Origin: Christensenella hongkongensis
GTDB lineage: Bacteria > Bacillota > Clostridia > Christensenellales > Christensenellaceae
Assembly (NCBI RefSeq): GCF_000981035.1
Contig: NZ_LAYJ01000116.1
Location: 1-64,000, forward strand
Reading direction: 5' to 3'
DNA: 64,000 nucleotides
Positions 48,008 through 56,410 of this stretch are shown here, one piece after another. The notes beneath the pieces were generated by a model. That model did not search any database, had not been told where the DNA came from, and worked only from the letters and a program-made list of their open reading frames with translations. Every line of letters starts with the position of its first letter. Within the stretch, counting starts at the first letter, position 1. The position numbers were made by a program, and so were the translations under genes.

Positions 48008-49882
48008 TTAAAACTGCTCTGCGATTGCGCCGAAGCTGCACGCCTCTTCGCATGCGCCGCATTTGATACACTTTTCAGCATCAATCGTATAAGGGCTCTT
48101 CACCACGCCTGTGATCGCGTTTACAGGGCATTGGCGCGCACATTTGCTACAGCCCTTGCACTTTTCTTCTATGATCACATATTGCTTCATGGCCTGGCAG
48201 TTTTTCGCCGGGCACTTTTTATCCACAACGTGCGCCATGTATTCGTCCTCAAAGTACTTCATCGTACTGATTACCGGCGACGGAGCCGTTTTCCCAAGTC
48301 CGCAAAGCGCCGTTTTGGAAATCGTATCCGCAAGCTCGTGCAGCATATCGAGGTCTTCTTTTTCTCCCTTGCCTGCAACGATGCGCTCTAAAATTTCAAG
48401 CATCCGCAGCGTACCCTCGCGACAGGGAACGCACTTCCCGCAGGATTCGTTCTGCGTAAAGTTCATGAAGAACCGCGCAACCTCAACCATGCAGGTGTCT
48501 TCGTCCATCACCACAAGGCCGCCGGAGCCAATCATTGCGCCAACTTTTTTAAGCGAATCAAAATCAAGCGGAAGATCGAGATGCTCTTCCGTGAGGCATC
48601 CTCCCGACGGGCCGCCGATCTGCACAGCCTTGAATTTCTTGTCGTTTTTAATACCACCGCCGATATCGAATATGATCTCGCGGAGCGTCGTACCCATCGG
48701 CACCTCGATCAGGCCCGTATTGTTTACGTTCCCCGTGAGTGCGAAAGCCTTCGTTCCCGGGCTGTTTTCCGTTCCCATTTTACGGTACTCCCCGGAGCCC
48801 TCCAAAATGATCATCGGCACATTTGCATAGGTTTCCACGTTGGAAAGCACCGTCGGCTTATTAAACAGCCCATGCTCCACCGTGCGCGGCGGTTTTACCC
48901 TTGGCATACCGCGGTTTCCTTCGATAGAAGCTGTGAGCGCGCTTCCCTCGCCGCACACGAACGCGCCCGCTCCCTGGTTGATTTTGAGGTCGAACGCAAA
49001 GCCGCTTCCCAGAATGTCGTCGCCCAAAAGGCCGAGCCTGCGCGCTGCCGCAATCGCCACCTGCAGCCTCTTTACCGCGAGCGGATATTCCGCACGCACG
49101 TAAATATATCCCTCGTGCGCCCCTGCGGCGATTCCCGCGATCATCATTCCTTCGATCATACGGTGCGAATCGCCTTCCATAATGCTGCGGTCCATAAACG
49201 CGCCCGGATCTCCCTCGTCGCCGTTGCACACCACATAACGCTGCGGCTCCTTCTGGCGGGCTACCTGCTGCAGCTTTTTCCCTGTGGGGAAACCGCCGCC
49301 GCCACGGCCCCGCAGGCCGCTGTCAAGTATCTCCTGTATGATTTCCTCCGGCTGCATTTCAAACAACGCCTTCGCAACAGCCTGGTAGCCGCCGCGCGCA
49401 ATATATTCCTCGATTGATTCCGTATCCGTATGCCCGCAGTTGGAAAGCACCATCCGCGTCTGCTTGCTGTAGAAGGGAATGTCCTCCTGCGCCGCATATG
49501 CTTTCCCATCACGTGTGAATAGCAAACGCTCTACCGCTTCGTCGCCCACAAGGCTTTTTTCGAGAATCTCCTCGCAGTCCTCCGGCTTCACCTTCAGGTA
49601 CAGCCATCCATGCGGCTCGATCCGCAGCAACGGCCCCATCTCGCAAAAACCGTGGCATCCGCTTTTCTTAAAAGCGATCTCCTCGTGCGGCTCTTCCTTG
49701 AGCTCCACCGAAACCGGCAATCCACGCTCCTCGGCAAGCTCTTTCAAGCGCTCGTAGATTTCCAGCGAGCCGCCGGCGACGCAGCCTGTACCCGCGCATA
49801 CCAGCACCTTCTTGTACTGCGCGTCGAGCGACTTTTTATATTGATCTTTAAAATCATTTAATTCCTTTATATTTTGTATCAT
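48008..49882 (-). CDS. hydB: Hydrogenase/NADH-binding subunit HydB (NuoF-like)
   Basis: A 624-residue subunit. An N-terminal thioredoxin-like [2Fe-2S] domain (VCAGTGCVAGGSLEIYERLK) precedes the NuoF-type flavin/NADH domain with GLRGRGGGGFPTGKKLQQVA and CNGDEGDPGAFMDRSIMEGD. The 4Fe-4S site is SCGKCVPCREGT. The C terminus adds two [4Fe-4S] clusters, CKGCSKCARQCPVNA and CIKCGACEEACSFGA. This is the NADH-linked subunit of an electron-bifurcating hydrogenase, passing electrons between NAD(H), ferredoxin and HydA. It lies between hydC and hydA, 29 bp from hydA. Confidence 0.97.
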   Translation of the reverse strand: MIQNIKELNDFKDQYKKSLDAQYKKVLVCAGTGCVAGGSLEIYERLKELAEERGLPVSVELKEEPHEEIAFKKSGCHGFCEMGPLLRIEPHGWLYLKVKPEDCEEILEKSLVGDEAVERLLFTRDGKAYAAQEDIPFYSKQTRMVLSNCGHTDTESIEEYIARGGYQAVAKALFEMQPEEIIQEILDSGLRGRGGGGFPTGKKLQQVARQKEPQRYVVCNGDEGDPGAFMDRSIMEGDSHRMIEGMMIAGIAAGAHEGYIYVRAEYPLAVKRLQVAIAAARRLGLLGDDILGSGFAFDLKINQGAGAFVCGEGSALTASIEGNRGMPRVKPPRTVEHGLFNKPTVLSNVETYANVPMIILEGSGEYRKMGTENSPGTKAFALTGNVNNTGLIEVPMGTTLREIIFDIGGGIKNDKKFKAVQIGGPSGGCLTEEHLDLPLDFDSLKKVGAMIGSGGLVVMDEDTCMVEVARFFMNFTQNESCGKCVPCREGTLRMLEILERIVAGKGEKEDLDMLHELADTISKTALCGLGKTAPSPVISTMKYFEDEYMAHVVDKKCPAKNCQAMKQYVIIEEKCKGCSKCARQCPVNAITGVVKSPYTIDAEKCIKCGACEEACSFGAIAEQF

Positions 49883-49967
49883 ATCTATTTAAGCTCCCTT
49901 GCATTCATCGATCCGGCGCGACGGCCTATTTCAGCGTATCCTCTGAATAGCGCACCTGCCGGTGCTT

Positions 49968-49996
49968 CCAAAGGGGGAAATACGTTCCCCCTTTGG
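49968..49996 (-). other. Hairpin between hydC and hydB
   Basis: CCAAAGGGGGAA and TTCCCCCTTTGG form a perfect 12-bp stem with a 5-nt loop, not followed by a U-run. A likely RNA-processing or stability element within the hydrogenase transcript. Confidence 0.55.
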
Positions 49997-50016
49997 GCAT
50001 CCCCCCGTTTAAAGAT

Positions 50017-50045
50017 GTTTCGTTTCGCGTTCCCGCTCACGAAAC
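50017..50045 (-). other. Second small hairpin between hydC and hydB
   Basis: GTTTCG (50017-50022) and CGAAAC (50040-50045) can pair around a 17-nt loop, just past the hydC stop on the minus strand. Weak on its own. Confidence 0.3.
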
Positions 50046-50068
50046 CAATTTATTCCTGACGACATCTA

Positions 50069-50548
50069 TTAAGCAGGTTCGCTATTTACAAGATCGTCTA
50101 TCAATTTGCACGCCGATTCCGGCGTCATTGCCGGGTATACCTTGTCGTTTACGGTAAGGACAGGCGCCAGCCCGCATGCTCCGAGGCACGAAACGGTCTC
50201 AACCGTATACAGCATATCCTCCGTCGTCTTTTTCTTTTCCGTAAGCCCCAGCTTTTTTCGCAGCGCTTCCAGAATCGGAATCGATTTCCTGACATGGCAT
50301 GCAGTTCCATCACAAATTTTGATTACATATTTCCCTTTGGGTTCCAAAGAAAAATTTTCATAGAATGTAGCGATTGAAAAAACCTTGGCCTCTCCTACGC
50401 CAAGCTTCTCCGCCACATAACAAAGCGCGTCCACAGGCAAATAACGGTATTCCTTTTGAATTTCCTGCAAAATCGGTATAACCTCCGATTTTTTGGTGTA
50501 CTCTGACAAAATCCTGTCAACTGTCTGCTTTACTTCCGCGTTCTCCAC
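50069..50548 (-). CDS. hydC: Hydrogenase subunit HydC (NuoE-like)
   Basis: About 159 residues. The thioredoxin-fold [2Fe-2S] domain has Cys in KICDGTACHVRKSIPILEAL and TVSCLGACGLAPVLTVNDKV, and the helical N terminus (ILSEYTKKSEVIPILQEIQ) is standard for NuoE. It is the small electron-transfer subunit of the HydABC complex. The frame also offers an ATG at 50557, but GGGAGG touches that codon; the GTG at 50548 is spaced nine nt and is more likely. It is the first gene of the operon, 80 nt after the promoter with the Rex-type site. Confidence 0.93.
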   Translation of the reverse strand: MENAEVKQTVDRILSEYTKKSEVIPILQEIQKEYRYLPVDALCYVAEKLGVGEAKVFSIATFYENFSLEPKGKYVIKICDGTACHVRKSIPILEALRKKLGLTEKKKTTEDMLYTVETVSCLGACGLAPVLTVNDKVYPAMTPESACKLIDDLVNSEPA

Positions 50549-50598
50549 GTGTCCCATCCTCCCAGATACTGTATTCTTGCAAAACGATTTTACATACT

Positions 50599-50616
50599 TT
50601 GTTAAATATTTAACAC
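50599..50616. promoter_or_regulatory. Rex-type operator of the hydrogenase operon
   Basis: TTGTTAAATATTTAACAC matches the Rex consensus TTGTTAA-N4-TTAACAA at 13 of 14 specified positions. It lies a few bases downstream of the -10, where bound protein would block transcription. Rex represses hydrogenase and fermentation genes when NADH is low and releases when NADH/NAD+ rises. Rex itself is not in the window. Confidence 0.85.
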
Positions 50617-50626
50617 ATACTATTAT

Positions 50627-50655
50627 ATTGTATCTGTTTTACGGGAAATATTCAA
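50627..50655 (-). promoter_or_regulatory. Hydrogenase operon promoter
   Basis: On the minus strand TTGAAT (50655-50650), 17-bp spacer, TACAAT (50632-50627), with predicted start near 50620 and the Rex site immediately following. Confidence 0.8.
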
Positions 50656-50754
50656 TCATTATTATAGGAATTTCTAAGAACTTTTTGTTAAATTATACTC
50701 TGGAGTTTTTTCCATTTGCAGACGCCTCCCAAAAAGCCGATTAACAACAAAAAA

Positions 50755-50781
50755 CCGGTTTTCGCAAATTGCGAAAACCGG
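50755..50781 (-). terminator. Terminator of CheW-like gene
   Basis: CCGGTTTTCGC and GCGAAAACCGG form an 11-bp stem with a 5-nt loop, followed on the minus strand by TTTTTTGTTG. Confidence 0.85.
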
Positions 50782-50802
50782 CCATATTCCAATCCTTTTT
50801 GA

Positions 50803-51636
50803 TTATCCTGCGTTTTCTGCAAGAGCCGCTTCCCGAAGCTGCTCTTTTTCTTCTTCGGAAACGGTGATATCCAAAATACGCTCCGCATCCACGCCCATCA
50901 TTGTTTTGGAGTCATACAGCACGATAAAATCAACATATTCGCTGCGCTCAACCCCGCTTGGAATACTTTGCAGCTCTGTCTTGGAGTAAGCGACAAGCGT
51001 TGTGATCTCATCCACCATAATACCTGTATACTGGTTGTTCCTGTTGAGCACGATTACAACTCCGCGGTTTACTTCCTTATACGTCTCGATCAGCTGATCA
51101 AGCAGCGGGATGACCTCGTTATAGCAGGTGCGCTTTGCGTCCTCCAGCCTTTTTTCTGCCGATTCCCATTCCTTCCTGGCCATAAGCTGGTTGATCTCCC
51201 CGCCGCAGCAATGGATAAACTCATGCGGCGCGGCAATCTTTTTCAGCACAAAATTCAGGCTGATATTATCCGTATGGAACTGATCGTACCATATGCCAAA
51301 TTTGCACTTATGCGGATCAACTGCCTTTGTAAAGGTTACCCGCTTTTCCACAGCTTCCTCCAGCGCTTCGATCCAATCCACGTGCATCTGCTTCATTTCA
51401 GCAAATCGATTGACATATTCCGTAAGGTTCATCATATTGAACAGCGTACGCATCTCCACCACCGGAATGGTTCGGTGATTATAATTTGTCACGCCCAGAA
51501 GATACGGCGGGTTTCCCGGCATCTCCGTAATCTTTTCCGGAATCACAATCGAATCGACAAATTCACTGGTAATGCAGTAATCCGCATTGTTCAGCTTAAA
51601 TGTGACCCATAGCTTGTTTTCATCATATGTTTCCAT
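50803..51636 (-). CDS. CheW-like protein with inserted CZB zinc-binding domain
   Basis: A 277-residue cytosolic protein. Residues 8-70 are the first half of a CheW fold (KLWVTFKLNNADYCITSEFV, PYLLGVTNYNHRTIPVVEMR), 190-265 the second (RGVVIVLNRNNQYTGIMVDE). Between them sits a chemoreceptor zinc-binding (CZB) domain with the probable zinc ligands His85, Cys111, His138 and His142 (MKQMHVDWIEALEEAV, HKCKFGIWYD, AAPHEFIHCC). CZB domains sense zinc or oxidants. It could couple a metal/redox input to a chemoreceptor-type kinase array, but no chemotaxis genes are in the window. The start at 51636 has AGGAAGG upstream; the 51726 frame is leader. Confidence 0.85.
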   Translation of the reverse strand: METYDENKLWVTFKLNNADYCITSEFVDSIVIPEKITEMPGNPPYLLGVTNYNHRTIPVVEMRTLFNMMNLTEYVNRFAEMKQMHVDWIEALEEAVEKRVTFTKAVDPHKCKFGIWYDQFHTDNISLNFVLKKIAAPHEFIHCCGGEINQLMARKEWESAEKRLEDAKRTCYNEVIPLLDQLIETYKEVNRGVVIVLNRNNQYTGIMVDEITTLVAYSKTELQSIPSGVERSEYVDFIVLYDSKTMMGVDAERILDITVSEEEKEQLREAALAENAG

Positions 51637-51807
51637 CGCGTATCCTTCCTGCGGTTTTATTCTATATTTACCTGTTATGTTTGGTATTATTTTCTCTATT
51701 ATAGTCGTTGTAGCGCCTGAACACAATAGAAACTTAAGCTCCGGCTTTGATTTTTTCTTACTTTTTTCGGGTAACGCGCGTCATTTATTGGGCAGCGTTA
51801 CCCGCGG

Positions 51808-53397
51808 CTACATCTCGCGGTACTCCTTAGGCGAGATTCCGACAAGCTTTTTAAATACGATACTGAAATAAAAGTGGTCGGAAAAGCCAATTTTATAAGC
51901 AATTTCATAAATCTTCAAATTGGTCTGCCTTAAAAGCTTTTTTGCCTGATCGATACGCAGCAGGTTCAGGTATTCGCTTACCGTGCTGCCCGTCTCGCTC
52001 TTGAAGAGCTGTCCGAAATAGTTTTTACTCAGGCCAAGCGCTTCCGCCACATCTCCAACGCCAAGCGCTTCACAGCATCTTTCGGCAAGTATGGCCTTGC
52101 TTTTTTCGATGATCGCCCTGTTTTTTTGCCTTGTATTCGTTTTCGTATACTGCTGAATTTCAAGAAGGTATTCCGTCGTTTTTTTCATCAACTCGCGCGC
52201 AGTGAGTTGATCCGCCAAAACCGCGACTGGATAACCGCCCGACGCTTTGTAATAGTTTTCCAGATTCCCGCATACTTCCTCCAAAACGCCCAATGCGCCC
52301 GCAACTGCGTTCACACATAAAAGCTGCAGCGCGTCAAAGGAAACAAAGCCCGCCTCGCTTTGAAGCCTTTTGCCAATTTTCTCCAGGATTGTGATTGCCT
52401 CCGGAATATTCTGGTATTTGATCTGAGTCATGATATTTTCCCGGTCAATCTGGAAGGACAAAGGATCGGGGTTGGTTTTGATGTCCTTGATTCCAACGAT
52501 GCTGCCCGCATCGATCTCCTCCGCATAAAAAAGTGCCTGCTGCGCGTCGGAATATGATTGCCTTAAATTTCGCAGGTCTTCCACACTGCTGCCGATGCCC
52601 GCGCGCAGCAACACACCGTAATCCGTTCCAAAGGTTTCCTGAAGCGCCTCCACCTCAGTCATAAGCGCAGCGATCCCGCCGCAGTCCGTAACAAGCAATG
52701 CAAACAGCTTTGTTGAAATATGGAAAAGAATACATTCCCTGAGCCCGGAAAGCTTCTTTTCAATGATCTCTCCAAGCGCAAAAAGTTTTAACTGGTATTC
52801 TTCCTCCCCCTTGGAATCACTTCCGTTTTCGATTGCCGCACCTAATAAAACCACCTGGTATTGCGCCGCGTCTTCGTCAATTCCAAGAAAGCTTTTTACA
52901 TTTGCAATACGCTCCATTTCGATCTTTCCGTCTAACAAATCCTGGAAAAACCGGTCGCGGATAGCCGGCCGTATCTTCTGTAACTGCTGTGTCAGCGTCA
53001 TTATTTCTTCCTGTAGAGCCCTGCGCTTCTCAATCTGGCGTACCAGCGTCCGAAGGGCTTTTTTTACTGCCTGCGGCGTTACGGGCTTTAGAATGTATTC
53101 GCTTGCGCCGTATGCCATCGCCGCCTGTGCGTATTCAAATTCATCATGGCCGCTCAGGATAATAACTGCCGTATTGTTCCCCTGCATATTGCTCATTTCA
53201 CGCAGGACGTCGATTCCGCTCACCTTTGGCATACAAATATCAAGAATCAGTCCGTCCACCTGCTTTTCCCTGAGAACCGAAAGCACCTCCTCCCCGTTTT
53301 CTACAGCGGATATTTCCAGTTCAGGAAACGCTTCGGCCTCCTTTACAATCCCCTCTCTTACCAGCCATTCATCGTCACAAACCAATATCCTGTACAT
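51808..53397 (-). CDS. AraC-type response regulator (YesN-like)
   Basis: A 529-residue DNA-binding regulator. A receiver domain with YRILVCDDEWLVREGIVKEA and the phospho-Asp in GLILDICMPKVSGIDVL, switch Thr/Lys region ending YILKPVTP, covers residues 1-120. A central region (130-400) links to a C-terminal AraC HTH: DVAEALGLSKNYFGQLFKSE, GSTVSEYLNLLRIDQAKKLL and IAYKIGFSDHFYFSIVFKKL. It overlaps the histidine kinase gene by 23 nt and would activate genes for uptake or use of a ligand sensed with the partner binding protein. Confidence 0.93.
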   Translation of the reverse strand: MYRILVCDDEWLVREGIVKEAEAFPELEISAVENGEEVLSVLREKQVDGLILDICMPKVSGIDVLREMSNMQGNNTAVIILSGHDEFEYAQAAMAYGASEYILKPVTPQAVKKALRTLVRQIEKRRALQEEIMTLTQQLQKIRPAIRDRFFQDLLDGKIEMERIANVKSFLGIDEDAAQYQVVLLGAAIENGSDSKGEEEYQLKLFALGEIIEKKLSGLRECILFHISTKLFALLVTDCGGIAALMTEVEALQETFGTDYGVLLRAGIGSSVEDLRNLRQSYSDAQQALFYAEEIDAGSIVGIKDIKTNPDPLSFQIDRENIMTQIKYQNIPEAITILEKIGKRLQSEAGFVSFDALQLLCVNAVAGALGVLEEVCGNLENYYKASGGYPVAVLADQLTARELMKKTTEYLLEIQQYTKTNTRQKNRAIIEKSKAILAERCCEALGVGDVAEALGLSKNYFGQLFKSETGSTVSEYLNLLRIDQAKKLLRQTNLKIYEIAYKIGFSDHFYFSIVFKKLVGISPKEYREM

Positions 53398-55150
53398 CCG
53401 GCGCCCCCTTTCTTTGCTTCATGCGCGCCATGCAAACCGTCTGGTTGTCCACACGGTGCAGTGTAACGCCATATCCCCGGCCAAAATGGAACCGTATCCT
53501 GTCGTTGACATTTTTCAGTCCGATCCCGTGGTCTCCTTCAATCGGAAGCCCGTGCTCCAGATTATAATTGATCCGTTCAAATCCGGCCTCCTTCGCCGTC
53601 CTGCCGTTATCCCAGATTTCGAAAACGAGGTTCTCTCCTTCCGCCTTGCCAATCACGCGGATCGTTCCTTTCCCTCCGGCGTCCTTGATTCCATGGTAGA
53701 TCGCATTTTCCACAAGAGGCTGCAGCACGGTTTTGATCATAAAGCCGTTTTGCACGCCTGTTTCTACATCAAATATAAATTTAAAACGGTCCTGATACCG
53801 TATCTGCTGTATCTCGAGGTAGCTCCTGACGCATTCCACCTCCGTCCGCACGCGGATAAATTCCGCACCTTCGCTGACCGTAATACGGAAAAGACGGGAA
53901 AGCGCGTTCACGAGTTCAATGACTTCTTCTTTTTTGCCCCTGTTGGTAAGCCAGATAATGGAGGACAGTGTATTATAGAAAAAATGGGAATTGATTTGTG
54001 AGGTAAGCGCGTCGTACTGGTCTTTCTGGTGCTGCAGCTGCATTTCGATCGTTTTCGCGAGCGATACCCGCAGCCTTTGCGTCATATTGTTAAAGCTCTG
54101 CGTCAGCCTGCCGATCTCGTCCGTATAAAGCGGGATAAAACGCGGCGTGAGGTTTTCATCCTCTACCGCGTCCATAATACGAATCAGCTTTTTGATCGGT
54201 TTTGTAATGTTTTTGGATACCACAAATGCAAGCAGCGCGCACAGGCATACCGCAAAAATCAGGACGGCTATCGTTATGACGATGATGGAATCGCTCGCGG
54301 CAATTACCCTCGCGTAATCCACAACGCCCAAATATCTCCATCCCGACGGCGGCGCGGCATAATAGGAGAATAATTTTTTTCGTCCGTCTACGGTTTGGTA
54401 AAAGGAGCTCTCTTCCTCATCCGGCATGGAAAAACCAAACAGCTCCTGCACGTTGCTTCCAATGAGAGCTTTATCCCAGGAGGATAAAACGGTTCCATCC
54501 GGGCCTACCACAAGGACATTATCCGCAAACCGTACTCCGTTTGAAGTAATGCCGCTGATCCTGCTTTCATCGTAATTTGCTATTGCAAGCCCAAGCTGCG
54601 TTTTTGTGCCATAATCTTTGATTCCGCGTATAAACGGAAGGGTATAGGCGCCGCCCGCGTCAATCGGTTTTCCCCAAAAGCCGTTTTCCCCGTTTGCAAG
54701 CCTTAATTGGTATTCCCCAAGATTGCCCGCAAGGGCCTCCTCATATTTACGGCCGGATTGGTTCGTATAAGCTTCCCCGCGCGAAAAAATATAAGCCGCA
54801 TCCATTACGGAAGTTACAGAATCCTCATAGAGCATCTTCTCCACCTGGAAATTGACATTCATGTATTCCGTCCCTGCGTCCGCCTCCGACAAAACTTCTA
54901 TCATGCGTTTATTGCTGCCCAGCCCAATAGCCCGCAGCTCAATCCCGCGTTGTTGTTCCTGCACCTGCTGTTGCACCTGCCGCAGGTCGAAAGCCATGTC
55001 CTTCATATAACGCTCTTCCCCTGATTGGAGGGAATTTTGAAAGGTAAACGCGCCAAGAAATAAAATCGGCAGCAACGCAAGCAGCAAAAACCAAATAACA
55101 AGCTTTTTACGGAACTCCAGATTATTATACCAGGTATGAATTTTTCGCAT
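53375..55150 (-). CDS. Membrane sensor histidine kinase (YesM-like)
   Basis: A 591-residue kinase with two transmembrane segments (about 16-38: KLVIWFLLLALLPILFLGAF, and about 278-305: IIVITIAVLIFAVCLCALLA), an extracellular sensor of about 240 residues between them, a HAMP domain (KNITKPIKKLIRIMDAVEDE), and a His_kinase domain with SQINSHFFYNTLSSIIWLTN (phospho-His) and an HATPase with LVENAIYHGI, DNGRTA and GIGLKNVNDRIRF. It pairs with the YesN regulator that overlaps its end. GTGGGG lies before the ATG at 55150. Confidence 0.93.
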   Translation of the reverse strand: MRKIHTWYNNLEFRKKLVIWFLLLALLPILFLGAFTFQNSLQSGEERYMKDMAFDLRQVQQQVQEQQRGIELRAIGLGSNKRMIEVLSEADAGTEYMNVNFQVEKMLYEDSVTSVMDAAYIFSRGEAYTNQSGRKYEEALAGNLGEYQLRLANGENGFWGKPIDAGGAYTLPFIRGIKDYGTKTQLGLAIANYDESRISGITSNGVRFADNVLVVGPDGTVLSSWDKALIGSNVQELFGFSMPDEEESSFYQTVDGRKKLFSYYAAPPSGWRYLGVVDYARVIAASDSIIVITIAVLIFAVCLCALLAFVVSKNITKPIKKLIRIMDAVEDENLTPRFIPLYTDEIGRLTQSFNNMTQRLRVSLAKTIEMQLQHQKDQYDALTSQINSHFFYNTLSSIIWLTNRGKKEEVIELVNALSRLFRITVSEGAEFIRVRTEVECVRSYLEIQQIRYQDRFKFIFDVETGVQNGFMIKTVLQPLVENAIYHGIKDAGGKGTIRVIGKAEGENLVFEIWDNGRTAKEAGFERINYNLEHGLPIEGDHGIGLKNVNDRIRFHFGRGYGVTLHRVDNQTVCMARMKQRKGAPDVQDIGL

Positions 55151-55314
55151 GTTTTCCCCACCCATTTCGATCATAGCCGAACAGGGCGACAGAAATAAAT
55201 CCATTCACCCTGTGCGTTTTCCTTATTCTGTTTTACGAACCCACTTTGCTTCCGGAACCATAGGAGTTTCCCCCGGAGGCAGCGCGTCCGCCCCGCCCCC
55301 AGGAGGAAGAAAAA

Positions 55315-56367
55315 TCACTGGCGTAATTCAATAATGCTCTTCCAGTCCACCTTGCTGTCCAGATTTTCGCTGTCCACAGCGATATATTGATAGGTTACTT
55401 CCTGTTCAATCTCTTTGCCTTCAATGAAATCCTTGGCGACCTCCAAAATCTTTGCATGGTCCATCGGATTGCCAAGCAGGTATGCTTTCATCAGCTTATC
55501 GCCGGAGGAAAGCTTTTCAAGCGCTTCCTTGCCCCAGCCTACGCACGTTACCACAGCATCCGATCCCATAGACTCGATCGCAGCGGCGGCGCCCGCTCCC
55601 GACTCGTAATTGATTGCAAAGAACAAATCTACATTGTCCGGGTTTGCGGTCAAAATATTTTCCGCTACCGCCATGCTGTCCGCCCTGGTCGCTTTGCCAT
55701 CCTGACGGGAAATGACGTTCACGCCTTCAAGCTTTGAAACTGCATCCGAGAATCCATTGGCGCGCTCTCCGCAGACAACCGGCGACGTGGGATAGTCGAG
55801 TATCGCTACGTTTGCCTTGCCATCGAGGTTCTCGGTGATATAATCGGCGGCCCATTCGCCCATGCTGTATCCGTCCGCGTAAAAATCGCAGATGGTATAC
55901 GCGGTAACGTCCGTATTGTCTTCCATAATGCCGTCATAGGTGAAAACAGGCACTCCCGCCGCCTTGGCGGCTTCCACGCACGCTACGCTCCCAACCGGAT
56001 CTACAGGCGACATAATAATCGCGTCCACGCCTTCCGAAATAAAATCCTCCACCTGCTGGATTTGCTTGGAAAGGTCTGCGTTCGCATCCTGCACAATCAA
56101 ATCAATCCCAAGTTTGTCTGCCTCCAGCTTCATGCAGTTTTCGATATCCGTATAATATTCATCCGTACGGTAATAAAGCGACAGCCCCATTTTGAGCCGT
56201 TTTCCGTCCGTTTCGCCGCCGCTGTTTTCAGAGGCGCTTTCCTTTGCTCCGTCCGCGGAGGACTGCGCCTGCTCACTCGCGGAGGCTTCCGCTGCGGGCT
56301 GCGCGCAGCCCGCAAATAACATAGCTGCCATCAAAACGGCAAGCAGCAATACACCAATTCTTTTCAT
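55315..56367 (-). CDS. Sugar-type substrate-binding lipoprotein beside the two-component system
   Basis: A 350-residue type-1 binding protein. Signal peptide MKRIGVLLLAVLMAAMLF, lipobox AGC at residue 21, Ser/Ala/Glu linker, then MGLSLYYRTDEYYTDIENCM and the core strands EGVDAIIMSPVDPVGSVACV and AAGVPVFTYDGIMEDNTDVT. No ABC permease or ATPase gene adjoins it. It is encoded directly before the YesM/YesN pair, so it may present ligand to the kinase sensor or serve a transporter elsewhere. The start at 56367 has AGGAAAA upstream; the longer frame to 56457 lies in the preceding oxidoreductase gene. Confidence 0.92.
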   Translation of the reverse strand: MKRIGVLLLAVLMAAMLFAGCAQPAAEASASEQAQSSADGAKESASENSGGETDGKRLKMGLSLYYRTDEYYTDIENCMKLEADKLGIDLIVQDANADLSKQIQQVEDFISEGVDAIIMSPVDPVGSVACVEAAKAAGVPVFTYDGIMEDNTDVTAYTICDFYADGYSMGEWAADYITENLDGKANVAILDYPTSPVVCGERANGFSDAVSKLEGVNVISRQDGKATRADSMAVAENILTANPDNVDLFFAINYESGAGAAAAIESMGSDAVVTCVGWGKEALEKLSSGDKLMKAYLLGNPMDHAKILEVAKDFIEGKEIEQEVTYQYIAVDSENLDSKVDWKSIIELRQ

Positions 56368-56410
56368 ATCTATTTTCCTCACTTTCCCTTCCTGTTCGGT
56401 TTGCTTTTCT

